From DASQZK01 sp963732905 (GTDB lineage Bacteria > Bacteroidota > Bacteroidia > Bacteroidales > GCA-2748055), in the NCBI GenBank assembly GCA_963732905.1, contig CAVTBM010000012.1:124001-188000 (forward strand): a stretch of DNA of 64,000 nucleotides, read 5' to 3'. The translations under genes were made by a program, and so were the position numbers. Below, piece by piece: positions 46,486 through 55,324 of this stretch (the first letter of the stretch is position 1; every line of letters starts with the position of its first letter). A model generated the notes under the pieces. It had not been told where the DNA came from and did not search any database. It saw only the letters and a program-made list of their open reading frames with translations.

Positions 46486-46563
46486 TGGGGTGGAAGATGG
46501 GGCTCGAACCCACGACCTCTGGAACCACAATCCAGCGCTCTAACCGACTGAGCTACATCCACC
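46486..46563 (-). tRNA. tRNA-His (anticodon GTG)
   Basis: The cloverleaf starts GGTGGATGTAGCTC and includes the extra G at -1 (46563) diagnostic of tRNA-His, pairing with C73. The anticodon stem-loop CTGGATTGTGGTTCCAG gives anticodon GTG, and the T arm is GTGGGTTCGAGCCCCAT. The 3' CCA is encoded (46488-46486). One acceptor pair is a T-T mismatch. Confidence 0.95.
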
Positions 46564-46619
46564 GTTTGGGCTGCAAATTTAAATATTTTTTTGATCCCTG
46601 ACAGGTTTAACGAAAAAAA

Positions 46620-48245
46620 TTATGTACGCTTTATCAGATTTACGAAGTGTTCTGCTGAATCGGCATACCATTGGATGATAAGTGAAAGGTAGGAATTTCC
46701 ATATAACCTGATCTTTTTGCCTTTCCTGGTGAGGTCTTCTTTAAAGTAACGTGTTATTTCGCGGTAAAAAAGATCGTCTTTCCGGTTGATGAAAAGTCGT
46801 TTGACCCATTCCGGCAGCACAGCCATAATCCTGTCTTTCTGTTTGGCACGGCGGATGACCAGTTCATCAGCCCGGAGTTCATGGTTGAAATTGATGTTGT
46901 AAGGTAAAAAATAATCGTTGGTGAGGATATCGTCGTAAAGGTATTTGTTGATCTTTGCCTGGAGTGGGAGCTTCCTGAAAAAATCAACGATTTCCCGGTC
47001 ACAAAACGGTAGACGGAATTCGTAACCGAAAAAGGAATAGGTCGAAGTGAAATTGGTAATGAATTTGGCATACCGTTCCTTAAAGTCGTAATCTTCCTGG
47101 ATGGAATACGCCAGGTCCGATTCTTTTATGAATTTCTCCTGGAGGCATTTTTCTATCCTGTCCTTAATTTTCGGGATATGTTTTTTCCAGGGTGATTTGA
47201 AGGTATATTTAACATTATAGATGCGTTCTGCAATTTGGTCGGTTTCTTCATTGAGACTGAAATTCCCGTTTTTGTTCAGCATGCCTCCGGCAAGGAAGTC
47301 TCCAAACAGTCCGGGAACAAAAATGCTGTCAGGCGGGATAAGGTTGTTTTCTTTCAGGTACTGAACTGCGAAATATTCCTGCATAGGAAACATTGAGGTC
47401 ATTTTTCCCGCACCTTGCACGTACTCCATGAACTCATTTTTATTCAGGAAGTCCCTGATCAGATCCTCGTTGTACTCCGTAAAAATCCAGGGATACCCTA
47501 GTTTTTCGGCTACCCGGGAAGAAATGTCCACTTCAGAGTTCCCTTTTCTCCCATAAGTAAAGCAAATCACTTTGTCGTATTCATAATACCGGAGCATGGT
47601 GGCTACCAACCTTGAATCATAACCGCCGCTCAGGGGAACTACGGCAGTTCTGCCACCCAGGCTGGCAATAAAGCGGGGAAATGCTTTGGCAAAGATCGTT
47701 TTTGCTTCCTCTCTCAGTTCCTGATAGGGGTCCTCTCTGACCGTCGGGCAACGAAAAGAATAATAGAAGTGGGCATCGAGGCTGTTTTTCCTGAACCTGA
47801 TGATTTCTCCTGCCTGGATCTGTCTGATACCATCAACCAGGGTACTGCTGCCGGTAACATAACCCGTAGCCAGGAATTCCGTAACGGACAACTGATCCAT
47901 ATCTTTATGGTCTTGCTGAAGGACAAGAAAATAAGGGTCGTCGGAAAGGATCCATTCCCCTTTTCGCCGGATATAAAACAGGGGGAAGGTACGGTGCGGA
48001 TCCGTTGCCGTGAAACATTCCCCGTCCTGTTCAAAGATGACACTGAACAGGCCGTTGGCATAGGATATCCGCTCTTCAAAGTCGGAGAAGGTTTCAATTG
48101 CTTCAAAATAGGTAAGGAGCTGGCTGTCCGTATAGAGGTTGTCCGAACGGTCGAAGATGTAACCTTTTACGTGGATTTTTCCGGATTCAAACCATTTGAA
48201 CCCACTGTTTTTAAGAAGGTGTATTTTTTTCATCCAGAATTTCAT
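46620..48245 (-). CDS. Asparagine-synthase-like amide-forming enzyme lacking the glutaminase Cys
   Basis: A 541-residue protein with the two-domain plan of asparagine synthase B. The N-terminal Ntn-hydrolase-like domain (about 1-170) still shows NGLFSVIFEQDG and ATDPHRTFPLFY, but the chain begins MKFWMKK with no Cys at position 2, so glutaminase activity should be absent. The synthase domain has the ATP-pyrophosphatase loop VPLSGGYDSRLVATML (about 203-218). Such proteins in glycan clusters are thought to make amide bonds on sugars or amino acids using ammonia or another amine. It is the last gene of a four-gene run, overlapping the glycosyltransferase before it by 35 bases. Confidence 0.8.
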   Translation of the reverse strand: MKFWMKKIHLLKNSGFKWFESGKIHVKGYIFDRSDNLYTDSQLLTYFEAIETFSDFEERISYANGLFSVIFEQDGECFTATDPHRTFPLFYIRRKGEWILSDDPYFLVLQQDHKDMDQLSVTEFLATGYVTGSSTLVDGIRQIQAGEIIRFRKNSLDAHFYYSFRCPTVREDPYQELREEAKTIFAKAFPRFIASLGGRTAVVPLSGGYDSRLVATMLRYYEYDKVICFTYGRKGNSEVDISSRVAEKLGYPWIFTEYNEDLIRDFLNKNEFMEYVQGAGKMTSMFPMQEYFAVQYLKENNLIPPDSIFVPGLFGDFLAGGMLNKNGNFSLNEETDQIAERIYNVKYTFKSPWKKHIPKIKDRIEKCLQEKFIKESDLAYSIQEDYDFKERYAKFITNFTSTYSFFGYEFRLPFCDREIVDFFRKLPLQAKINKYLYDDILTNDYFLPYNINFNHELRADELVIRRAKQKDRIMAVLPEWVKRLFINRKDDLFYREITRYFKEDLTRKGKKIRLYGNSYLSLIIQWYADSAEHFVNLIKRT

Positions 48246-49410
48246 TTATCAGATTGTGGTATCTGTCCCGAATGACTTCAATAGCATAATTTTCCTCCAC
48301 ATCCCTTCTGATTTTTTCCGGGTCATAATTTTCATAGTTATCATAGATCTTCTCCATTGCACTGGTCAGATCTTCTATACTGTCAGGTTCGACAAGCAGA
48401 CCGTCCGTTTCTTTCACAATAAACTCCGGGCCACCCGAGTAAGTGGATATAACAGGGCAGCCTGTTGACATAGCCTCGAGCAGGACCACTCCAAAAGCTT
48501 CAAAACGGCTGGGAAGGATAAACAGGTTTGCCATCTGCATATCCCTTTTGACCTCTTCCCTCGGGACGTACCCATGAAGAGTGACCATATCGGCCACACC
48601 GAACCGACGGGCCAGTTGTTTGAGTTTATGGTATTTTCTGCCTCTGCCGCCTATTCTCAGTAAGAACTCACCTTCGTGATGTTCCACGAAACGGGCAAAT
48701 GCCTGAATCAGGATATCGAAACCTTTCACATATTCAAGGATGCCGAAACCCAGGAAAATGAAGGGCTCTTTTTGACGCCTTACAGGTGGTGGTAGAAAGA
48801 AATTGGTATCGATGAGATTGGGTATGGTTAAAATTTTGTTTCGTATGCCGGGGGAAATAGAGATCAGCTGGCTGTCTATGGCCTGGCTTACAGTTATGAT
48901 CCTGTCGGCATGTGCAAGGCTCCTGCGGATATAGGGGAAATACCATTCCCTGATCATTTTCTGGGTGGCTTCTATATCCCGGGCGAAACGACTTCTGTGT
49001 TCTACGAGAATATACGGGATCTTGTATTCTTCCTTTATGATCGATGCCACATATCCTGCCCAGATAGTGCTGTGTGCAATGATGATATCTGGTTCTCCGT
49101 AACGCTTCACGTATTCAGCGAATAAACGGAGATATTTTTTTACCCAGCCTCTGACGTTATACTTTTCCATCTTCGGCCAGAGCAGATACCCCGACCGGAT
49201 GACCTTCAGAGGGCCTTCAATATGTACTGAAAAATCTTTTGATCTGACGATCTGGCTCAGGGTATGAGTCGTAAGACCCAGTATCCTGTTTACCAGCACG
49301 TCCACTTTAAAATTATCATGATTCAGCGCCTCAGCGTGATCCTTAAAAAAACCACCGCCGTCGGGCAGATACCAGGAAGGCAAAATCAGAATTTTAATCT
49401 CGTTTTTCAA
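48211..49410 (-). CDS. GT4-family glycosyltransferase
   Basis: A 399-residue GT-B fold enzyme. The acceptor half starts KILILPSWYLPDGGGFFKDH (about 5-24). The donor half has FIFLGFGILEYVKGFDILIQ (about 218-237), MVTLHGYVPREEVKRDM and LPSRFEAFGVVLLEAMSTG with the E-x7-E retaining motif (about 313-331). It transfers a sugar from a nucleotide donor in the cytoplasm to a lipid-linked or other glycan. It overlaps the methyltransferase upstream by 17 bases, which implies translational coupling. Confidence 0.87.
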   Translation of the reverse strand: MKNEIKILILPSWYLPDGGGFFKDHAEALNHDNFKVDVLVNRILGLTTHTLSQIVRSKDFSVHIEGPLKVIRSGYLLWPKMEKYNVRGWVKKYLRLFAEYVKRYGEPDIIIAHSTIWAGYVASIIKEEYKIPYILVEHRSRFARDIEATQKMIREWYFPYIRRSLAHADRIITVSQAIDSQLISISPGIRNKILTIPNLIDTNFFLPPPVRRQKEPFIFLGFGILEYVKGFDILIQAFARFVEHHEGEFLLRIGGRGRKYHKLKQLARRFGVADMVTLHGYVPREEVKRDMQMANLFILPSRFEAFGVVLLEAMSTGCPVISTYSGGPEFIVKETDGLLVEPDSIEDLTSAMEKIYDNYENYDPEKIRRDVEENYAIEVIRDRYHNLINEILDEKNTPS

Positions 49411-50224
49411 CGTTTTGCGGTTTTATATAACTAATCTTCACTTTATAATGAAAATCGGGCTTCACAGGTTCCGACAATGTAGATGACGGAATTTTTTTTC
49501 TGATCAAAACCGCCGATTTAGTATTCGATACATGGTAAAGAAACGGATGCCATTCAACGGGTGTGCCATCCAGTATTCCTGCCAGGACTTCATAACGGAC
49601 ATGTTCGGGTGTTTCGCCGTAATCGTGCCATACCACAACAGTCTCAGGATGGACCAGATACCGGAAAACCTTTTGGGTATCCTCCCTGACAAAATCATAA
49701 TGATGGTCCCCATCGATAAAGATAAGATCAAATTTCCGGCCTAAAGAACTGAAATCGAAGGTACGTGAATTTCCCCTGAGATGGACCACGTTTTTCAGTC
49801 CTTTTGAGAAGTAACCCTGGAGGCTGATATATTCTTCACCTAGGTTATTTGCCCTTAGTTGTTCGTCAGACAGATTCAGAGTAAAGCATTCTGCAGCGAC
49901 TTCAGAAACGTTAGCGACGCTTTCCCCTCGCCAGGTACCTATTTCAAAGAAAGAACAACGATCAAAGCCTGCCGCCAGATTCTTCAGCAAAACGATGTCC
50001 GTCACCAGGGATCCGCCGTCAAGAAAAGTAAATATACTGAGTTCCCCACCCGGATCTTTCCCGAATAACTGGTCGGGATAAACCAGGGGCAGTCCGTTTG
50101 TAAGCCCGTATTTTCTGAGGATACGATCCTTCCATATATCCGGATCCTGAAGAATCCTGTTGAGTAACCAGGGGTTCCGGATAATATGTCCGGTGGCTTT
50201 CAGTGCTTTTGTAATTTTATTCAT
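49394..50224 (-). CDS. Class I SAM-dependent methyltransferase
   Basis: A 276-residue protein. The SAM-binding motif I is CSFFEIGTWRGESVANVSEV (about 90-109), and the acidic motif FDLIFIDGDHHYDFV (about 163-177) is followed by TVVVWHDYGE. It belongs to the Methyltransf_24 type found in polysaccharide and surface-layer gene clusters; the group methylated is unknown. The first 80 residues are poorly conserved. Its start overlaps the end of the damaged flippase gene by 4 bases. Confidence 0.8.
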   Translation of the reverse strand: MNKITKALKATGHIIRNPWLLNRILQDPDIWKDRILRKYGLTNGLPLVYPDQLFGKDPGGELSIFTFLDGGSLVTDIVLLKNLAAGFDRCSFFEIGTWRGESVANVSEVAAECFTLNLSDEQLRANNLGEEYISLQGYFSKGLKNVVHLRGNSRTFDFSSLGRKFDLIFIDGDHHYDFVREDTQKVFRYLVHPETVVVWHDYGETPEHVRYEVLAGILDGTPVEWHPFLYHVSNTKSAVLIRKKIPSSTLSEPVKPDFHYKVKISYIKPQNVEKRD

Positions 50225-50714
50225 TCTGAGAACTTCGTATTAAGATCACCCGGCTTCTTCATCCCGGGTCTGCTGTCGGCACGAACCGACAAAGATATAT
50301 ACCAAAACAAATTATACGACACAATGATGAAACTTATTCCACTGAATAAAATCAAAGCCAGATAAACGTTGTGTTTCAGAACACCAATTTCCAGGGCGGC
50401 GAGCCTCAGGACAAATTTAAGAATATCCAGCCACATTGCCTTCCTTTGTCTGCTAAGAAGATCGGGAAGAAAGGAGAGGGGTGAAGATGCGAAAACGACC
50501 AAAAGCCACGGAAGCAGTATCTGCATGAACTTTCCTGCCTCAATCCATTCTTTTCCAAAGACAAAAGATAAGATCGCCGGTCCGAAGAAGGCAGCTGCAA
50601 GGAAAGGACGGGATAGATCAGTATGGCAATGCCCTGGGCAACAGAGGTGACAGAGACAAGAGTGAATACATTTTTCAGGAATTCACTTTTGTGTATCCTG
50701 TCTGTTTTAAACAT
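50221..50714 (-). pseudogene. Polysaccharide flippase with an internal deletion
   Basis: The ATG at 50714 begins a flippase-type N-terminus (KSEFLKNVFTLVSVTSVAQG, about residues 8-27). At about 50600-50620 the reading changes to another frame that encodes the C-terminal part of the same protein family: FFGPAILSFVFGKEWIEAGK, then LLPWLLVVFASSPLSFLPDL. A complete Wzx/MATE-type flippase has about 430-480 residues; here only about 30 N-terminal and about 130 C-terminal residues remain, so some 270-300 are missing. The gene is dead, although its downstream partners look intact. Loss of the flippase would block export of the glycan unless another one substitutes. Confidence 0.8.
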
Positions 50715-50861
50715 CTTTTCAGAAACTAAAATCAATGCAAAGGAACAAAATCTTAGGGAATACGGGTCAAAATTGCAGGATAATTGACCGGCACATGACA
50801 ATAAGGATAGTATGTGTATTTTGGCATATCCTTTGACATGCTTTGTTTTTGCTAAAAGATT

Positions 50862-50869
50862 TATATTTG
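50862..50869 (+). promoter_or_regulatory. -7 promoter element of the Bax-inhibitor-1 gene
   Basis: TATATTTG matches TAnnTTTG exactly, with TTTG at 50842-50845 as a plausible -33 element at a slightly short spacing of 16. It lies 21 bases before the ATG. It is followed by AGAGAGAAAG, a weak Shine-Dalgarno-like purine stretch. Confidence 0.6.
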
Positions 50870-50890
50870 AAACCAATTTAAGAGAGAAAG

Positions 50891-51652
50891 ATGAATATTA
50901 ACAGATCTTCAAACCCGGTTCTTAGTGAGAACATTTTCAAGAGGTCGGGGATAGCGGCTGATCGTAGTGAGGCCATGACGGTGAAGGGTACTGTCAATAA
51001 AATATTTATTATGCTGTTACTGGTTGTCCTGGGAGCAGGGTATACCTGGAAGCTTATGCAGGCCGGTAATCCTTCATCGATGGGAACCTATATGTGGATT
51101 GGGGCTATCGGTGGGTTCATTATTGCCCTGGTGACCATTTTCAAACCAGGCTGGTCACCGTTTTCGGCACCGGTATATGCCGTTCTGGAAGGACTTTTCC
51201 TTGGGGGTATTTCAGCTTTTTTAAATGCGCAGCCCCAGTTTCATAATATCGTGATTAATGCGGTTACATTAACTTTCGGAACACTTTTTGCCCTTTTGTT
51301 CGTTTACCGGACGGGTCTAATCAAGGTTACAAACAAATTCAGGCTTGGCGTAATGGCTGCTACCGGCGGAATTTTAGTGGCATACTTTCTGGATTTCATC
51401 CTTGGCTTTTTCGGGATTGACATCGGCTTCCTGTCGTTTGGCGGAGGTACTTTCGGGATCATAATTAGCCTTGTGGTCATTGTTGTGGCAGCCCTGAACC
51501 TTATCCTTGATTTTGATTTCATTGAGAGGGCCTCAGAAGCCGGTGCACCGAAATATATGGAATGGTATGGCGCATTCGGCCTTATTGTCACACTGGTATG
51601 GCTTTATATTGAATTTCTGAGATTACTGTTAAGGTTTTCAAGCAGGAACTGA
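50891..51652 (+). CDS. Bax inhibitor-1/YccA-family membrane protein
   Basis: A 253-residue protein with a short soluble N-terminus (NPVLSENIFKRSG) and seven transmembrane segments. The family motifs are PVYAVLEGLFLGGISAFLN (about 98-116) and, near the end, LILDFDFIERASEAGAPKYM (about 205-224) with the conserved Asp residues. Members conduct or regulate calcium, pH or interact with FtsH; the role here is unknown. It is monocistronic. Confidence 0.88.
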   Translation: MNINRSSNPVLSENIFKRSGIAADRSEAMTVKGTVNKIFIMLLLVVLGAGYTWKLMQAGNPSSMGTYMWIGAIGGFIIALVTIFKPGWSPFSAPVYAVLEGLFLGGISAFLNAQPQFHNIVINAVTLTFGTLFALLFVYRTGLIKVTNKFRLGVMAATGGILVAYFLDFILGFFGIDIGFLSFGGGTFGIIISLVVIVVAALNLILDFDFIERASEAGAPKYMEWYGAFGLIVTLVWLYIEFLRLLLRFSSRN

Positions 51653-51866
51653 TCAAGGATTTAAAAGACCCCACTTTTTCAGGTGTACGACCATAAGGAA
51701 CGTCGTATGAAAAGAAAGAGGGAAGGCAGCACCAGGAGGAGAAGAAGATTAATTAGCAGAGGTACCGGATCAGAACTGATATTGGAGCAGTAATCCGGAA
51801 AACCTGATATGGGGTAAGATTTATTCCTTTTTTGTCTTGAAATAAAGCCTTTAACGCGATTTTTCC

Positions 51867-53351
51867 ATGAGTGGCATACATAATCTTGAGCAGTATTTTG
51901 ATCAGTTCCGGAAAAACATTGTCGGACAGGATCAGATCTTTGAGTCGCCTTATGGTACAATGAAGATCCTATACGCCGACTGGATTGCCAGCGGGCGGCT
52001 ATATGAGCCGATCGAACAGAAGCTTCTGCACGACTTTGGTCCTTACGTGGCTAACACCCATACCGGGACCAATATCACCGGCTCCATGATGACAAAAAGT
52101 TATCATTATGCCCACAAATTAATCAAGAAACATGTCAATGCATCACCTGGTGATGTGATCATCACAGCAGGTTATGGTATGACGGCTGTGGTTAACAAAC
52201 TGCAGCGGATCCTGAGCATGAAGGGTTGCGGAAGCCGGTTCATGAAAGACTGTCCCAGGATGCAAAACCGGCCGGTTGTTTTTGTCACTCATATGGAGCA
52301 TCACTCCAACCACACCTCATGGTATGAAACGATTGCCGATGTGGTTCAGCTCGCGCCCGATGAAAACCTTCTGGTTGATCCTGAGGAACTCAGGAGACAA
52401 CTTGAAATATATAAGGACCGCGAATTCAAAATCGGTTCATTTACGGCATGTTCTAATGTCACAGGTATCAGGACGCCTTACCATAAGCTTGCAGCTATCA
52501 TGCATGAATACGGTGGTTTATGTTTTATCGATTTTGCTGCCTCCGCACCCTATGAAGATATTGACATGAACCCTGGTGACCCGATGGAAAAACTGGATGC
52601 CATTTATTTTTCCCCTCATAAATTTCTCGGAGGTCCCGGGGCTTCAGGTGTTCTGATCTTTGATTCCACCATGTATAAAGCCGATGTACCCGATAATCCA
52701 GGGGGAGGGACTGTCGACTGGACAAATCCCTGGGGCAAGTATAAATACGTAGATGATATCGAAGCCAGGGAAGATGGCGGTACGCCGGGATTTCTCGAAT
52801 CTATCCGGGCAGCTTTGGCAATAGGGCTCAAAGAGAAAATGGGTGTGGATCATATATTGGCAAGGGAAAGAGAGTTGCTGACTATTGCCTTTCCGTTGTT
52901 AAGGACCGTTCCCGGCATAAAGATCCTTGCCGATCGTGTTGAGGATCGTTTGGGGGTGATCTCTTTTTATCACGAAACGATACATTTTAACCTGCTGGTG
53001 AAAATGCTCAACGACCGGTTTGGCATACAGGTGCGCGGGGGCTGTGCTTGTGCCGGTACATACGGGCACTACCTGCTTCAGGTCAGCTATGAAAAATCTC
53101 AGGAGATCACCGATATGATCAGTCATGGTGATCTTTCCGAAAAGCCCGGATGGGTGAGGTGGTCGCTACATCCGGTCATGAAAGACCGTGAGGTGTACCT
53201 TTTCATTGATGCATTGAGGGCAATTGTCAAAAATATCGGAATATGGGAAAAAGATTATGTATATTTAAACCGAAGGAACGAATTTGCCCATAAAAGAGAG
53301 ATTGAAGATAAAGATCAGGACAGGTTGGTTGGAGATTGGTTTTCACTTTGA
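51867..53351 (+). CDS. Class V aminotransferase / cysteine desulfurase-like protein
   Basis: A 494-residue PLP enzyme of the Csd/SufS branch, about 90 residues longer than SufS. It has THTGTNITGSMM (about 58-69), the cofactor-stacking region FVTHMEHHSNHTSWYETI (about 136-153), the Asp in LCFIDFAASAPYED (about 215-228) and the Schiff-base Lys in AIYFSPHKFLGGPGASG (about 248-264). A late segment, VRGGCACAGTYGHYLL (about 390-405), supplies a Cys cluster where SufS carries its catalytic Cys. No Suf or Isc partner genes lie nearby. It overlaps nothing, and the GNAT-like gene follows 16 bases after its stop. Confidence 0.85.
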   Translation: MSGIHNLEQYFDQFRKNIVGQDQIFESPYGTMKILYADWIASGRLYEPIEQKLLHDFGPYVANTHTGTNITGSMMTKSYHYAHKLIKKHVNASPGDVIITAGYGMTAVVNKLQRILSMKGCGSRFMKDCPRMQNRPVVFVTHMEHHSNHTSWYETIADVVQLAPDENLLVDPEELRRQLEIYKDREFKIGSFTACSNVTGIRTPYHKLAAIMHEYGGLCFIDFAASAPYEDIDMNPGDPMEKLDAIYFSPHKFLGGPGASGVLIFDSTMYKADVPDNPGGGTVDWTNPWGKYKYVDDIEAREDGGTPGFLESIRAALAIGLKEKMGVDHILARERELLTIAFPLLRTVPGIKILADRVEDRLGVISFYHETIHFNLLVKMLNDRFGIQVRGGCACAGTYGHYLLQVSYEKSQEITDMISHGDLSEKPGWVRWSLHPVMKDREVYLFIDALRAIVKNIGIWEKDYVYLNRRNEFAHKREIEDKDQDRLVGDWFSL

Positions 53352-53367
53352 AAAGCCTTGTGAAACG

Positions 53368-54576
53368 ATGAAACTGATTGAAGTAACTGATAAAAATCTC
53401 GAGAGGGAATTTCTCAATGTACCGAAAATCCTGTACAAAAAAGATTTGCATTGGGTTTGTCCTATGGATAATGATTTGACGGCACAGTTCGATCCCGCTC
53501 GTAATCCTCATCTACGCGATGGTGATGCCATAAGATGGATTCTTAAAGATGAGAGGGGAAACCTGACTGGAAGGGTTGCTGCTTTTTACAGCAAGGAAAA
53601 AGCCGGCGCTGAAAAGATACCTGCCGGCGGACTGGGGTATTTCGAGTGTGTCGAGAATAAAAAGGCCGCCTTCATACTTTTCGACGCTGCAAGAAATTGG
53701 CTGCGTTTAAAAGGACTCAAAGCCATGGATGCCCCGGTAAATTTCGGGGAGAACGATAATAACTGGGGCCTTCTGGTGGACGGCTTCACTCACCCGGGTT
53801 TCGGGATGCCTTATAATTTTCCTTATTACCAGGACTTTTTCGAAGATTATGGTTTCCGGATCTATTTCCGACAGTTCAGCTATCATCTGGACCTCACTAA
53901 AACTTTTCCTGAACGCTTTTGGAAAATAGCCGAATGGATCGGTAAAAAGCCGGATTTTAACTTCGTACAATTTTCCTTCAGGGAAACCGATAAATTCGTT
54001 GCTGATATGGTCCTCATTTACAACGAAGCATGGAAAAACTTTAAGGAGAACTTTACACCACTGAAACCGGAGGATGTGCGGGCCGGGATGAGAAAGGCCA
54101 GGCCCATCCTCGATCCCGATATGATCTGGTTTGCTTATTACAAAGATGAGCCCATCGCATTTTTCATTATGTTTCCGGATATTAACCAGATCCTTAAGAA
54201 ACTTGACGGGCGGATGCATTTTCTTAACAAACTGAAATTCCTTTATTACAAAAAGACCGGGACACTCACCCGGATCAGGGCTCAGATTGCCGGCGTAGTG
54301 CCCAGGTTCCAGAATTCCGGTGTCGAGTCCGGTATTTTCTGGCATATGAATGAAAAGATGAAATATAAACCCCAGTACAAGGAGATCGAACTCTCCTGGG
54401 TAGGTGACTTTAATCCCAAAATGATCGCGCTTTACGAAGCTGTCGGGGCCAGGAAGGCCAAAACACACCATACATACCGGTATATACTCGATCCTTCCAT
54501 ACCTTTTGAACGGTTTATGCCCGGAAGTGAGCAAAGCGCGCTGGGGAAAAAAATAAAAACGGCAGAAACCCAATAA
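53368..54576 (+). CDS. GNAT-like protein
   Basis: A 402-residue protein starting MKLIEVTDKNLEREFLNVPK. Its first 130 residues show a GNAT-like pattern (LHWVCPMDNDL, then GRVAAFYS), with PVNFGENDNNWGLLVDGF in the middle. The C-terminal part (about 215-380) again resembles an acetyltransferase fold: MIWFAYYKDEPIAFFIM, and SWVGDFNPKMIALYEAVGA as the acetyl-CoA-side helix. It belongs to a conserved Bacteroidota family with no known substrate. The start is set at the ATG at 53368, since the frame is open further back into the aminotransferase gene. It lies 16 bases behind the aminotransferase, in one operon with it. Confidence 0.75.
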   Translation: MKLIEVTDKNLEREFLNVPKILYKKDLHWVCPMDNDLTAQFDPARNPHLRDGDAIRWILKDERGNLTGRVAAFYSKEKAGAEKIPAGGLGYFECVENKKAAFILFDAARNWLRLKGLKAMDAPVNFGENDNNWGLLVDGFTHPGFGMPYNFPYYQDFFEDYGFRIYFRQFSYHLDLTKTFPERFWKIAEWIGKKPDFNFVQFSFRETDKFVADMVLIYNEAWKNFKENFTPLKPEDVRAGMRKARPILDPDMIWFAYYKDEPIAFFIMFPDINQILKKLDGRMHFLNKLKFLYYKKTGTLTRIRAQIAGVVPRFQNSGVESGIFWHMNEKMKYKPQYKEIELSWVGDFNPKMIALYEAVGARKAKTHHTYRYILDPSIPFERFMPGSEQSALGKKIKTAETQ

Positions 54577-54625
54577 ATTGATCAGGCTTTACAGGGGTAA
54601 ATAGTTGAAAAATTATCACTGTTTT

Positions 54626-54656
54626 TTTGTTTTTCTCATATTGTTATTTAATTTTG
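54626..54656 (+). promoter_or_regulatory. Complete Bacteroidota-type promoter of the L31 gene
   Basis: TTTG (54626-54629), a 19-base spacer and TAATTTTG (54649-54656) fit the phylum's -33/-7 consensus. The predicted start of transcription is near 54662, about 130 bases before the L31 start codon. Confidence 0.75.
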
Positions 54657-54790
54657 CAATCCGTTTTGTGAACGAACATAAACAGAGATAAACAAAATAA
54701 GCCGGATATTCAACCCTGAAAAGAATGCTGGAAGCGAGTGATCCGGAGAATCCAGCCCGACGGCAGGAATCGATGTTAAAAAATACATGT

Positions 54791-55060
54791 ATGAAAAAAG
54801 ACCTTCATCCAAAAAATTACAGGCTGGTAGCATTTAAGGATATGTCCAACGGACAAACCTTTGTTACCCGGTCAACCGCGAACTCCAGGGAAACGATTAA
54901 GCTTGAAGACGGAAAGGAATACCCATTGATTAAACTGGAGATCTCCTCACAATCACATCCTTTTTATACCGGTAAGATGAAACTTGTGGATACTGCAGGA
55001 CGTGTCGATAAATTCATGAGCAGGTATAAATCACATTACGATAAGAGAAACAAGGAATAA
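54791..55060 (+). CDS. rpmE2: 50S ribosomal protein L31 type B
   Basis: An 89-residue type-B L31 that lacks the zinc-binding cysteines of type A. It starts MKKDLHPKNYRLVAFKDMSN and contains SQSHPFYTGKMKLVDTAGRV with the family end KFMSRYK. An earlier in-frame ATG (54725) would add 22 unconserved residues, so it is more likely a leader frame. It is transcribed alone from a well-formed promoter with a 130-base leader and ends in a terminator. Type-B L31 usually serves under zinc limitation, but in Bacteroidota it is the main form. Confidence 0.95.
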   Translation: MKKDLHPKNYRLVAFKDMSNGQTFVTRSTANSRETIKLEDGKEYPLIKLEISSQSHPFYTGKMKLVDTAGRVDKFMSRYKSHYDKRNKE

Positions 55061-55086
55061 ATATTAATACGATAATGATAATGATG

Positions 55087-55120
55087 CTCCGGTAATGACT
55101 ATGATTGCCGGAGTTTTTTT
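55087..55120 (+). terminator. Rho-independent terminator of the L31 gene
   Basis: The stem CTCCGGTAAT / ATTGCCGGAG (10 pairs, one G-T) with a seven-base loop is followed by seven Ts. Confidence 0.9.
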
Positions 55121-55324
55121 GTCTGATCAGGAATGAATGACACCATTGAAACAGACTATGGTGTATTTGTATTATTTCACTACAGGTCCGCGAAAACGGT
55201 TTTGAGGAATACCGGTTTTAGTGGGAAGTAATTCCACGGTAAAGGATTTAATTTCGAATGAACCGGTTCTGAGCAGAACCTTTTAGAACATCTCACGTTA
55301 TTCAGAAATACTAAGTCCTCTGTT

